From Polyangiaceae bacterium (lineage in GTDB: Bacteria > Myxococcota_A > Polyangia > Polyangiales > Polyangiaceae): DNA of 64,000 nucleotides. How positions within the stretch are numbered: position 1 is the stretch's first letter; each line of letters begins with the position of its first letter. The translations under genes were made by a program, and so were the position numbers. The notes under the pieces were generated by a model. The model made no database searches and was not told the DNA's origin. It was given only the letters and a program-made list of their open reading frames with translations. This document shows, in pieces, positions 41,996-50,793 of the stretch. The stretch is from assembly GCA_015075635.1 (NCBI GenBank), contig JABTUA010000002.1, positions 1,240,001 to 1,304,000 on the forward strand, in the 5' to 3' direction.

Positions 41996-42307
41996 ATGCG
42001 GATTGGTTGGATTGGCGGGCTGAGCCGAGATTCGAGGCGCCTGTGCGTGATCGCCGAGCGGGCGGGACACGCCCTCGACACCCACAGCGGCGTCGTACAC
42101 GGGCGCGGCGTGGAGGAGATCCAGGCGATCGTGAGCCGCGCAGACCTGATCGTGCTCGTAACCGACCTGAACAGCCACGGCGGCGCGGCGGTCACCAAGC
42201 GCTTCTGCCGACTCTACGGGCGCGAGCTCCTGGTGCTGAAGCGCTGCGGCGCTGCTCGCTTTCGCGAAGTCGTGAGCCAGCTCGGCTCACCCCGCCGGGC
42301 GGCGTGA
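41996..42307 (+). CDS. DUF2325 domain protein
   Basis: The 103-residue protein reads MRIGWIGGLSRDSRRLCVIA, then ADLIVLVTDLNSHGGAAVTK and ELLVLKRCGAARFREVV. This fits DUF2325, a small Rossmann-like family that contains TD.nSH and k....k.g patterns. Its biochemical role is unknown. It is the first gene of the sulfate transporter operon, 18 bp before the binding-protein gene. Confidence 0.8.
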   Translation: MRIGWIGGLSRDSRRLCVIAERAGHALDTHSGVVHGRGVEEIQAIVSRADLIVLVTDLNSHGGAAVTKRFCRLYGRELLVLKRCGAARFREVVSQLGSPRRAA

Positions 42308-42325
42308 GCTCGAAGGAGAACGAAA

Positions 42326-43354
42326 GTGCCAAAGCTCGTTCGTTGGCTGACCGCCCTGGCCTGGATATGCCTCTCAGTCTCGCTCCTCGGCTGCGGACGG
42401 CGAAGCTCGGGCGCCGAGGTCACCTTGCTCAACGTCTCGTACGATCCGACGCGCGAGCTCTACACCGACGTGAACGCCGCCTTCGCCAAGCACTGGCAGG
42501 AGAAACACGGCGTCCGCGTGACCATCAACCAGTCTCACGGCGGGTCGGGGAAGCAGGCGCGCAGCGTGATCGACGGTCTGGAGGCCGACGTGGTCACGCT
42601 CGCGCTGGCCTTCGACATCGACGCCCTGCACGAGCAGGCCCAGCTGATCCCAGCCGACTGGCAGAAGCGCCTGCCCGAGAGCAGCGCGCCCTACACGTCG
42701 ACCATCGTGCTCCTGGTGCGCAAGGGCAACCCGAAGGGCATCAAGGACTGGGGCGACTTGGCTCGCGACGACGTCGCGGTCATCACACCCAATCCCAAGA
42801 CCTCGGGCGGCGCGCGCTGGAACTACCTCGCGGCCTGGGGCTACGCCCTGAGGCAGCCCGGGGGCAACGAGCAGACGGCGCAGAGCTTCGTCGAGAAGCT
42901 GGTGCGGCGCGTGCCGGTGCTCGACTCCGGAGCGCGCGGCTCGACCACGACCTTCGTCGAGCGCGGCATCGGCGACGTGCTGATCACCTGGGAGAACGAG
43001 GCGATCTTGGCCCTCGCGCAGGCGGGCAAGGACAAGCTCGAGATCGTGGTGCCGTCGCTGAGCATCCTGGCCGAGCCCCCGGTCGCGGTGGTCGACAAGT
43101 TCGTCGACAAACACGGGACGCGCGCGGTAGCCCAGGGCTACCTCGAGTTCCTGTACACGAAGGAGGGGCAGGAGCTGGTCGCCAAGCACCACTACCGGCC
43201 TCGCGATCGCGAGGTGCTGGAGAGGCACGCGAGCCAATTCCCGAAGCTTCAGCTCTTCACCATCGACGAGGTCTTCGGCGGCTGGAAGAAGGCCCAAGCC
43301 GCGCACTTCGCCGACGGAGCGGTCTTCGACCGCATCTACCAGCCGAAGCGCTGA
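42326..43354 (+). CDS. sbp: sulfate/thiosulfate ABC transporter substrate-binding lipoprotein
   Basis: GTG 42326 is preceded by a good AAGGAG site. The 342-residue protein has a lipoprotein signal (LSVSLLGCGR) and Sbp/CysP motifs: LLNVSYDPTRELYTDVNAAF, NQSHGGSGKQARSVIDGLEA, DVVTLALAFDID, VAVITPNPKTSGGARWNYLA, EGQELVAKHHYRPRD. It captures sulfate or thiosulfate in the periplasm. Its stop overlaps cysT (TGATG). Confidence 0.95.
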   Translation: MPKLVRWLTALAWICLSVSLLGCGRRSSGAEVTLLNVSYDPTRELYTDVNAAFAKHWQEKHGVRVTINQSHGGSGKQARSVIDGLEADVVTLALAFDIDALHEQAQLIPADWQKRLPESSAPYTSTIVLLVRKGNPKGIKDWGDLARDDVAVITPNPKTSGGARWNYLAAWGYALRQPGGNEQTAQSFVEKLVRRVPVLDSGARGSTTTFVERGIGDVLITWENEAILALAQAGKDKLEIVVPSLSILAEPPVAVVDKFVDKHGTRAVAQGYLEFLYTKEGQELVAKHHYRPRDREVLERHASQFPKLQLFTIDEVFGGWKKAQAAHFADGAVFDRIYQPKR

Positions 43355-44187
43355 TGGCCCGCTTCCGCCTGCGAAGGACCGGGCTGCTCCCCGGGTTCGG
43401 GCTCAGCCTGGGCTTCGTGGGCGCCTACCTCGGCCTACTCGTGCTGGTGCCGCTCGGCGCGCTGGCGCTCAAGGCCGCCGGGATCGGCCCGGGCGGGCTC
43501 TACGCGCTGGTCACGGACGACCGCGCCCTGGCCGCGCTCCGCCTCAGCTTCGGCGCCGCGTTCATCGCCGCGGCCCTCAATGCCGTGTTCGGCGTGGCGC
43601 TGGCATGGGTGCTGGTGCGCCAGCGCTTCCTCGGGCACTCGTTCGTCAACGCTCTGGTGGACCTGCCGTTCGCGCTGCCGACCGCCGTGGCCGGCATCGC
43701 GCTCACCGCGGTCTACTCCGAGCACGGCGTGCTCGGCGCGCCCTTGCAGCGGCTCGGCATCCGCGGCGCGTTCAGCCCGTTCGGCGTGGTCGTCGCGCTC
43801 ACCTTCGTGGGCCTGCCGTTCGTGGTCCGGACGGTACAGCCGGTACTGGAGGAGCTCGACCCCGCGCTGGAAGAAGCCGCCAGCGTGCTCGGGGCCACTC
43901 CGTGGCAGTCGCTTCGGCTGGTGGTCTTGCCAGCCCTGGCGCCCTCGGTGCTGACCGGCTTCGCTCTGGCGTTCGCCCGCGCGATCGGGGAGTACGGCTC
44001 GGTGGTCTTCATCTCGGGAAACATGCCGATGCGCACCGAGATCGTCCCACTGCTCATCGTCACCAAGCTCGAGCAGTACGACTACCAGGCCGCCACCGCC
44101 CTGGCGTTGGTCATGCTGACGGCGAGCTTCGGCCTGCTGCTCTTGGTGAACCTCCTCGGCCGCTGGGCACAGCGAGGCCAGGCGTGA
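43354..44187 (+). CDS. cysT: sulfate ABC transporter permease CysT
   Basis: The 277-residue membrane protein has six hydrophobic helices and the permease signature EEAASVLGATPWQSLRLVVL, together with PFALPTAVAGIALTAVYSE and GNMPMRTEIVPLLIVTKLEQ typical of CysT/CysU. It shares one base with sbp and overlaps cysW by GTGA. Confidence 0.95.
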   Translation: MARFRLRRTGLLPGFGLSLGFVGAYLGLLVLVPLGALALKAAGIGPGGLYALVTDDRALAALRLSFGAAFIAAALNAVFGVALAWVLVRQRFLGHSFVNALVDLPFALPTAVAGIALTAVYSEHGVLGAPLQRLGIRGAFSPFGVVVALTFVGLPFVVRTVQPVLEELDPALEEAASVLGATPWQSLRLVVLPALAPSVLTGFALAFARAIGEYGSVVFISGNMPMRTEIVPLLIVTKLEQYDYQAATALALVMLTASFGLLLLVNLLGRWAQRGQA

Positions 44188-45011
44188 CGCGCGAGAGCTC
44201 GAGTCTTCGTGCCTGGCTCGTGCGGGTGATCGCGCTCGCCTTCGTGGGCTTGTTCCTGCTGGTCCCGCTCGGGACGGTATTCTACTCCGCGTTCGCGCAC
44301 GGCCTCACGCGCTACTTCGCGGCGCTGTCGAGCCCCGAGACGCTCTCGGCGGCCAAGCTCACGCTGCTCGCGGCGGCCATCGCCGTGCCGCTCAACACCG
44401 TCTTCGGCGTCGCAGCAGCCTGGCTCCTCGCCAAGTACGACTTCTGGGGCAAGAGCGCGCTGATCACGCTGATCGACCTGCCGTTCAGCGTCTCGCCGGT
44501 GGTCTCGGGCCTGATCTTCGTGCTGCTGTTCGGCGCGCAGGGCTGGCTCGGCCCCTGGCTGGCCGAGCACGACGTCCGCATCATCTTCGCCGTGCCCGGC
44601 ATCGTGCTGGCCACGGCCTTCGTGACGTTCCCGCTGGTCGCGCGCGAGGTCCTCGGCGTGATGCAGGCACAGGGCAGCGACGAGGAGGAGTCCGCGCTGA
44701 CGCTCGGCGCCAGCGGCTGGCAGGTGTTCTGGCTGGTGACGCTACCGAAGATCCGCTGGGGGCTGTTCTACGGCGTGGTGCTGTGCAACGCCCGCGCCAT
44801 GGGGGAGTTCGGCGCGGTGTCGGTGGTGTCCGGTCACATCCGCGGGCAGACCAACACGCTGCCGCTGCACGTCGAGATCCTCTACAACGAATACGACTTC
44901 GTCGGCGCCTTCGCCGTGGCCTCACTCCTGGCGCTCCTGGCGCTGGTTACGCTGGGCTCCAAGCGCGCGCTGGAGTGGAAGCTCGCGCCCAGCCCCGGGA
45001 GGCGCGCGTGA
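44184..45011 (+). CDS. cysW: sulfate ABC transporter permease CysW
   Basis: GTG 44184 (GTGA overlap) gives 275 residues with six helices. The EAA-type loop is ALTLGASGWQVFWLVTLPKI, and CysW-specific stretches include PFSVSPVVSGLIFVLLFGAQ and VSGHIRGQTNTLPLHVEILY. It pairs with CysT to form the channel. It overlaps cysA by GTGA. Confidence 0.95.
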   Translation: MTRESSSLRAWLVRVIALAFVGLFLLVPLGTVFYSAFAHGLTRYFAALSSPETLSAAKLTLLAAAIAVPLNTVFGVAAAWLLAKYDFWGKSALITLIDLPFSVSPVVSGLIFVLLFGAQGWLGPWLAEHDVRIIFAVPGIVLATAFVTFPLVAREVLGVMQAQGSDEEESALTLGASGWQVFWLVTLPKIRWGLFYGVVLCNARAMGEFGAVSVVSGHIRGQTNTLPLHVEILYNEYDFVGAFAVASLLALLALVTLGSKRALEWKLAPSPGRRA

Positions 45012-46069
45012 GCGTCGTCGTGACGGACATCGTGAAGCGCTTCTCGGGCCCCGACGCTCCTGCGGCAGTGGACGGCGTGAGCTTCGAGGCCAAGCCCGGC
45101 TCGATCACGGCGCTCCTGGGGCCTTCAGGCTCGGGCAAGTCGACCTTGCTGCGGGTGATCGCGGGGCTCGAGCGCCCGGACTCCGGTCGCGTCGAGATCG
45201 CCGGGCAGGACGTCACCGCCGTCGGCGCGCGGGAGCGCAACGTGGGGCTCGTGTTCCAGAGCTACGCCCTGTTCGGGCACATGACGGTGCACGACAACAT
45301 CGGCTTCGGCCTGAAGGTGCGCGGGCGGCCCAAGCCCGAGATCGCCGAGCGCGTGCGCGAGCTGCTCGGTCTGGTGCGCCTCTCGGACTACGCCGAGCGC
45401 TTCCCGTCCCAGCTCTCCGGTGGGCAGCGGCAGCGCGTCGCGCTCGCCCGGGCGCTGGCCACGCGCCCACAGCTGCTCTTGCTCGACGAACCCTTCGGCG
45501 CGCTCGACACCAAAGTGCGCGTCGAGCTACGCGAGTGGCTGCTCGACTTCCACCGCCAGACCGGCGTCACGACCCTCTTGGTGACCCACGACCAGGAGGA
45601 GGCGTTCGACCTGGCGGAGCACGTCGTCCTGCTCGACCGGGGCAAGGTCGCCCAGGCGGGCGCGCCCAACCAGCTGTACGACCATCCGGAGAGCGCATTC
45701 GTCGCGGAGTTCCTGGGCGGCGCGAACGTCCTCCGTGGCCACGTCGATGGCGGGCGCGCTCGCGTGGGGGAGCAGTCGCTGGATGCTCCGGGCGACGCCC
45801 CCGAGGGAGCGCGCGTGCACGCGTTCGTCCGACCGAGGGACATCCGCGTGCACCGAGCCGAGGACGGCCCCGGCGTGTCTCCCGCTCGGGTGGCGCGCCT
45901 GACGCGGGCGGGCAGTACAGTGAAAGTGACGCTGGAGCTCCCGAGCGGCGACACGCTCGTGGTGCACCTGGGTCAGAAGGAAGCGGACGACCTCGGGCTC
46001 GCCCCGGGCGAGCACGTTCACGTCGATCTCGCTGCTGCCAAGCTCTTCGTCGAGGACTACGCGATCTGA
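45008..46069 (+). CDS. cysA: sulfate ABC transporter ATP-binding protein CysA
   Basis: GTG 45008 gives 353 residues. Walker A is GPSGSGKST, the Q-loop lies in VGLVFQSYALFGHMTV, the signature is LSGGQRQRVALARAL, Walker B is LLLLDEPFGALD, and the switch His is in LLVTHDQEEAFDL. A C-terminal TOBE-like regulatory domain follows (FVRPRDIRVHR, VKVTLELPSGDTLVVHLGQK). It powers the sulfate importer and is the last intact gene of the operon. Confidence 0.96.
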   Translation: MSVVVTDIVKRFSGPDAPAAVDGVSFEAKPGSITALLGPSGSGKSTLLRVIAGLERPDSGRVEIAGQDVTAVGARERNVGLVFQSYALFGHMTVHDNIGFGLKVRGRPKPEIAERVRELLGLVRLSDYAERFPSQLSGGQRQRVALARALATRPQLLLLDEPFGALDTKVRVELREWLLDFHRQTGVTTLLVTHDQEEAFDLAEHVVLLDRGKVAQAGAPNQLYDHPESAFVAEFLGGANVLRGHVDGGRARVGEQSLDAPGDAPEGARVHAFVRPRDIRVHRAEDGPGVSPARVARLTRAGSTVKVTLELPSGDTLVVHLGQKEADDLGLAPGEHVHVDLAAAKLFVEDYAI

Positions 46070-46079
46070 GGCGCACGCC

Positions 46080-46247
46080 GTGTCCGGCATCTCGTGCGGT
46101 GCCGCCGCGGCGGTCGCCGCGCGCCTGGCCCGGCAGCGCGAGAACGAAGGCACGACCATCGTCGTGGTGCTGCCCGACTCGGGAGAGCGCTACCTGAGCT
46201 CGATCCTGTTCGAGGGCGTCTTCGACGCACAGGGCCTGCCGTTCTGA
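46080..46247 (+). pseudogene. cysK: 3' remnant of cysteine synthase gene (cysK)
   Basis: Directly after cysA, the frame reads VSGISCGAAAAVAARLARQR and TIVVVLPDSGERYLSSILFE, ending GVFDAQGLPF. This is the last 55 residues of O-acetylserine sulfhydrylase, including the GISSGAA phosphate-binding motif, which has Cys here for the second Ser. The PLP-lysine and substrate loops are absent. A cysK gene once followed cysA and has been decapitated. The reading is short but the match to the family C-terminus is strong. Confidence 0.85.
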
Positions 46248-46275
46248 CCCTGCGGCCACGTTCGCGGCGAAGGGC

Positions 46276-47607
46276 TCAGAAACAGCTCGCGTACACGCTG
46301 GCGCAGTGCGCGTCGCTGACGCCGAGCGCGGCGGCACAGCTCCCGCACTGGCTCACCGTGCTCATGTTCGCGCAGGCCGGCGTTGTCGAGAACGGATAGC
46401 CGAGCGTCTCGAGCGCCGCGGCGCCGCAGGCCGCCTGCGCCTGGGTCGCGATCGGGACCAGCGCGCACAGGCCCGCGCAGGTGCTCACGCTGGTGCCGCC
46501 GTCGGTGCCTCCGCTGCCAGCGCCGCCGTCGCCCGTGCCGCCGAGCCCGAGCTCGGTCGCGAGGGCGACCGCCGCCGCCCGCACGGTCTGGGTGGCGAAG
46601 CCGAAATTCAGGTTGGCGACCACGTCGTCGCCGTTCTTGCAGTGGTACTGGGGGTAGCGGAGCTCGGCGGTGTCGCCGACGAACAGCGCGGGGAATCCCA
46701 TGTCCCAGAACGGCGCGTGGTCGGAGCGACGCATGTCGTCGAGGGCCATCAGCGCCGGGGGCAGCTCCAGGCGGACCGCGCCCAGGCCGATGGTCTTCGC
46801 GTACGCCTGCATGGCGCTCGCACTCGCGAGGCTCTTCGCGTCGTGCGCCAGCAGGATGAAGTCCGCGCGAAACTGGTTCTTCGCGAGCTCCGCGTACTCG
46901 CTCGGGAAGACGGCGTCGATGCCGGGCGGAACGCTCTGGCTGTTCGGCGCCGAGCTCACGAACCCGATCATGTCGAAGACCGTGACGCTCGAGATGTTCT
47001 CACCGGTCTTCAGCGCGCGCGCGACGTACGCCTTCGAGCCGAGCAAGCCGATCTCCTCCTCGTCGAAGCAGACGGCAACCAGGGTCCGGTCGAAGCTCGC
47101 CTTCGAGAGCACGCGCGCGAGCTCGAGCACGGCGGCGGTGCCGGTGGCGTTGTCGTCCGCGCCGGGGCAGCCCGGGATGTGGTCGTAGTGCGCGCCGATC
47201 AGGACGCGCTCGTTCGGCTTGGTCGCTCCCGGCCGCGTCCCGATCACGTTGACCCCGGTGCCGTAGTCGTGGAGCTCCACGGAGAACCCGAGGCCGGCAA
47301 GCGTGTCGCGGCAGTGGTCCTGCACCTGCTGCCAGTGCGCCGCATCGGGCGGGCGCTCACCGGTGACGAGCACGACGTCCGCTTCGTAACGGGCCGCGTC
47401 CACGCAAGCGGCGAGCGCCGCGGGACTCGACGTCCCGCAACCCGCGCTCGTGCCGGCGCTGCCGCCGCTCGCGCTGGCGTCACCCCCCGAGCCGCCGCCT
47501 CCGCCATTCGCTGCCGGTTCTTTCGAGTCGGAGCCGCACGCCGTGGGGGCGGCGAGCGCGCCCGAGAGCGCGACCGCGACGACGCGGGCTGAAAGTCGGA
47601 CGCTCAT
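46276..47607 (-). CDS. M28 family zinc peptidase lipoprotein
   Basis: The 443-residue protein has a lipoprotein signal (LSGALAAPTACG) and Gly/Ser linker, then the M28 fold: first zinc His and bridging Asp in GAHYDHIPGCPGADDNATG, catalytic and ligand Glu in CFDEEEIGLLGS, an Asp in FDMIGF and the last His in RRSDHAPFWDMGFPALF. The family contains aminopeptidases and carboxypeptidases. A C-terminal ~70-residue Cys-rich tail (CAGLCALVPIATQAQAACGA) follows a Gly-rich linker. It is convergent with the cysK remnant. Confidence 0.92.
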   Translation of the reverse strand: MSVRLSARVVAVALSGALAAPTACGSDSKEPAANGGGGGSGGDASASGGSAGTSAGCGTSSPAALAACVDAARYEADVVLVTGERPPDAAHWQQVQDHCRDTLAGLGFSVELHDYGTGVNVIGTRPGATKPNERVLIGAHYDHIPGCPGADDNATGTAAVLELARVLSKASFDRTLVAVCFDEEEIGLLGSKAYVARALKTGENISSVTVFDMIGFVSSAPNSQSVPPGIDAVFPSEYAELAKNQFRADFILLAHDAKSLASASAMQAYAKTIGLGAVRLELPPALMALDDMRRSDHAPFWDMGFPALFVGDTAELRYPQYHCKNGDDVVANLNFGFATQTVRAAAVALATELGLGGTGDGGAGSGGTDGGTSVSTCAGLCALVPIATQAQAACGAAALETLGYPFSTTPACANMSTVSQCGSCAAALGVSDAHCASVYASCF

Positions 47608-47667
47608 GGGCTCATGTTAGCCCATGCGGGCGCACGGTCCGATGCGGAGCGCTGCTCGCTTTGGGCT

Positions 47668-49392
47668 TCACTTCACGAGCTGGACGCAGGCCCCGTTGAA
47701 GCACTGGAGCGGCGGACAGCACTGGGCGCTCGAGCTGCACTGGCCGCACGAGCCGCTGATGCAGGCTTGATTGCCGCAGTCCTTGCAGGTCCCGCAGGTG
47801 ATGCCGGAGTCGGTTCCGGCGTCGGGCGGCGGAGTCTTCTTGCACTCGTCGCCCTGGGTCACCACGGCGCGGTCGTAGTGGATGTTCAGCGCCGCGGTGG
47901 CCTCGAAGTCGTCGCCGAAGACGGCGCCGAACAGCTCGGTGTCGCTCGTCCACATCACCTTGGCGTTGCCCGCCCAGACGTTGCCGCCGATGACCACGTT
48001 GCTGGTCAGGGTGAACGTCGTCGCGCCGCCGAGGTACAGGCGGGTCAGGGCGGGGAAGTTCGCCGAGCCGATCTTGAAGTCGGAGCTGGCGGTGATGGTG
48101 CCCGAGACGAAGATGTCGAGGGAGCCGCCGGGCTCGGGGGTCATGGCCAAGAAGGCCCCGGCGCTGATGTCACCGTCGATGTAGATGGCCGTGTGCCCGT
48201 GCGCCACGATGGTGGCTGCGCCGGTGAGGCTGAACCCGGTCAGGTAGTACTGGCCACAGGGCAGGTCGATGCGGTCGGGATGGCCAGGCTTGCTGAGGAT
48301 CGCCGGGTCGAGGCTGATGAGCGCGTTGTCGTTCGCGGTCTTCTTGGCGGCCACGATGGCGGCGACCGGGACCTTCTTCGCGCACTCGCAGGGCGGCGGC
48401 ACCGTGACCGGTGCGGTCACGAGCTTGCCGTAGGTCACGCCCCCGCCGGTCGCGGTGGGAGTGGTCAGCGTTCCGGCCACGGCGAGCTTGCCGGTGACGG
48501 CGCCGCCCACGTAGGCGTCCTTGGCCTCCGTCATCTCGGAGGCGTCGAGCGGTCCGGCGCACTGGAGGTCGTTGTACACGCCCCACTTCGAGCCGGCCTT
48601 GATGCCCTGAGGGATCGAGCCCGACCAGATCTGGCCGTACACGTTGCCCTCGCTCGACGCCTGGATCCAGCCGTTGGCACCGACGCCGCCGCCGAGCTCG
48701 CCCGGCTTGTACGGGCCCTTGGTGCTGTCGAAGCCGTCGACCAAGAGCTTGCTCGAGAGCTTGATGTTCTTGCAGGAGCACACGGCCCACGTGAACGTGG
48801 TCGCTCCCAGGTCCCCCGTGCACTTCACGTCACCGACGCCGACGTCGATGGGCGGCCCGGAGCCCCCGCCACACTTCTGCGGAGGCTGGAACACCGTCGC
48901 AGTCACGCAGCTCCCGTTCACGCAACCCGTGCCGGCGCCGCACTTGGTGCCGCAGGCTCCGCAATGGTCGTTGGAGGTCTGGGTGTCCACGCAGGAGCCG
49001 GAGCAGGCATCGAGCCCGGGCATGCAGTCGGTGGAGCAACCTCCAGCCGAGCACACTTGCCCGGCTGGGCAAGCCACCCCGCAGCCGCCGCAGTTCTTGG
49101 GGTCGTTGCCCGTGTACGTGCACTGGCCGCCGCAGAGCGCGTGGTACGGGGGACACCCGGCGGTACCCCCACCGCCTCCGGCGCCGGCCGTACCGCCGCC
49201 GCCATCCACGCCCCCCGCGCCGCCCGTCACCGAGGCGTCCCCGGCTGCGCCGCCGGCACCCGCCGCGCCGCCCGTGCCGGCGCCGCCCGTGCCCGTCGTG
49301 CCGCCGCCATCGTCGTCGCCTCCGCACGAGGCCGCCGCCATCGAACCCAGAGCACACGCGAAGATCACCCCGGTCCAGCGCATTGCATGCAT
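47668..49392 (-). CDS. Cys-rich lipoprotein with beta-solenoid-like domain
   Basis: A lipoprotein signal (ATG 49392 or 49383; LGSMAAASCGG) and a Gly linker are followed by Cys-rich repeats (NCGGCGVACPAGQVCSAGGC, HCGACGTKCGAGTGCVNGSC). A ~330-residue region has polymer-forming/solenoid features (YYLTGFSLTGAATIVAHGHT, AIYIDGDISAGAFLAM, LTSNVVIGGNVWAG) similar in style to the N-terminal part of the giant RHS protein. It ends with another Cys cluster. It is probably a surface-structure protein; the function is unknown. Confidence 0.75.
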   Translation of the reverse strand: MHAMRWTGVIFACALGSMAAASCGGDDDGGGTTGTGGAGTGGAAGAGGAAGDASVTGGAGGVDGGGGTAGAGGGGGTAGCPPYHALCGGQCTYTGNDPKNCGGCGVACPAGQVCSAGGCSTDCMPGLDACSGSCVDTQTSNDHCGACGTKCGAGTGCVNGSCVTATVFQPPQKCGGGSGPPIDVGVGDVKCTGDLGATTFTWAVCSCKNIKLSSKLLVDGFDSTKGPYKPGELGGGVGANGWIQASSEGNVYGQIWSGSIPQGIKAGSKWGVYNDLQCAGPLDASEMTEAKDAYVGGAVTGKLAVAGTLTTPTATGGGVTYGKLVTAPVTVPPPCECAKKVPVAAIVAAKKTANDNALISLDPAILSKPGHPDRIDLPCGQYYLTGFSLTGAATIVAHGHTAIYIDGDISAGAFLAMTPEPGGSLDIFVSGTITASSDFKIGSANFPALTRLYLGGATTFTLTSNVVIGGNVWAGNAKVMWTSDTELFGAVFGDDFEATAALNIHYDRAVVTQGDECKKTPPPDAGTDSGITCGTCKDCGNQACISGSCGQCSSSAQCCPPLQCFNGACVQLVK

Positions 49393-49492
49393 GGAAGACG
49401 CCTCCAGGTCCTAAGAGTACCCACGCTGCGAATCATCAGGCAGAGCTGCGGCGTTTCTCAGAGAGCCCTTCGGTCGATAGGCTCGCCCTGTC

Positions 49493-50779
49493 GTGCCGCC
49501 CGAACCCCATCCCGCGCCCGAAGCCCGCGTCGGTGAAGTCATCGACGGGCACTACCGGCTCGTCGAGCACCTGGCCACGGGCGGCATGGCGTCGGTGTAT
49601 CGCGCGGAGCACATCCACAACGGGACGCCCTTCGCCATCAAGGTGCTCTTGAAGGAGCACAGCGACAACGCGGAGATCGCGGCGCGCTTCCAGCGCGAGG
49701 TCCAAGCCTACCGTCGCGTGCAACATCGTCATGTCGTCGCCGCGCTCGACTTCGGCCGCCTCGGCGACGGCTGCATGTTCATGGTGCTCGAGTACATGCG
49801 CGGACGCGACCTGTGTGAGGTCCTGTTCCGCGAGAAGCCGTTCAGCCAGGCGCGCTCGGTGAGGATCGCGTTCGAGGTGGCTCAAGCACTGGTGGCCGCC
49901 CACGCAGCCGGCGTGGTGCACCGAGATCTCAAGCCGGAGAACATCATGTTGGCGGAGGTGAACGGCGACGCCGACTTCGTCAAGGTGGTCGACTTCGGCA
50001 TCGCCAAGATGGCGGCGCGCGGCCAGCCCTTGACGGCGCTCGGCAGCGTGTTCGGGACACCCGAATACATGGCGCCCGAACAGGCTCGTGGCGGCGCGAT
50101 CGATCACCGGAGCGACCTCTACACCTTGGGCATCGTGCTCTACGAGATGCTCAGCGGCGCCGCGCCCTTCGAAGGCGAGGCCATCGGGCAGGTGATCTTG
50201 GCTCAGCTCACCAAGCCGCCGCCGCCGCTGCCGCCATCGGTGGATGGCGAGCTCGCCGCGCTCGTGATGCAGCTCCTGGCCAAGGACCCCGCCCAGCGGG
50301 TGCAGTCCGCGACGGAGCTCGCCGCCCGCCTCGGAGCCATCCTCGCGCGCCTCGACCCGCAGAGCCCCGCGCTGTCTGCCGCCGGCGGCATCGAGCGCGT
50401 CATGGCGGCCGCCGCGAGCGCGCGAACGCAGGCCTCTCCCGCGGCACCCGCGCAGGCGGCTCCCCCCACGCTGACGCAGCCCGCCGCGTCCCTGTCCGCT
50501 CCCGTGGTCAGCGTCGGCACGCCCGCGGCAACACCGTTGGCGCCGGCACCGGTGGCTCGGGCTCCCGCGCCTTTGCCCGGCGGCGGCTCGAGTCAAACGC
50601 TGATGTCCGAGGCGTACACCGGACCGCCGCGCGCAGCGGAGAGGCCGCCCGATGTCGAGGTCGTCGCCCTACCGCCACCGCAGAAGCTACCGACGGGCTG
50701 TCTGATCGCGGCACTGCTCGTGGGCGTGCTGTTTCTGCTCGGCACCGCCGCCGCCGTGGTGATGCTCGTGTTTCTCTGA
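49493..50779 (+). CDS. Ser/Thr protein kinase with C-terminal transmembrane helix
   Basis: GTG 49493 gives 428 residues. The kinase domain (residues ~20-285) has the Gly-rich loop LATGGMASVYRA, the catalytic Lys in FAIKVLLKE, HRDLKPENIML, DFGIAK, the activation segment end GTPEYMAPEQARGG and DLYTLGIVLYEMLSG. All catalytic residues are canonical. An Ala/Pro-rich juxtamembrane segment leads to one transmembrane helix at the extreme C-terminus (CLIAALLVGVLFLLGTAAAV), so the kinase domain is cytoplasmic with almost no extracytoplasmic sensor. Confidence 0.95.
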   Translation: MPPEPHPAPEARVGEVIDGHYRLVEHLATGGMASVYRAEHIHNGTPFAIKVLLKEHSDNAEIAARFQREVQAYRRVQHRHVVAALDFGRLGDGCMFMVLEYMRGRDLCEVLFREKPFSQARSVRIAFEVAQALVAAHAAGVVHRDLKPENIMLAEVNGDADFVKVVDFGIAKMAARGQPLTALGSVFGTPEYMAPEQARGGAIDHRSDLYTLGIVLYEMLSGAAPFEGEAIGQVILAQLTKPPPPLPPSVDGELAALVMQLLAKDPAQRVQSATELAARLGAILARLDPQSPALSAAGGIERVMAAAASARTQASPAAPAQAAPPTLTQPAASLSAPVVSVGTPAATPLAPAPVARAPAPLPGGGSSQTLMSEAYTGPPRAAERPPDVEVVALPPPQKLPTGCLIAALLVGVLFLLGTAAAVVMLVFL

Positions 50780-50793
50780 GAGGCAACCAAGCG

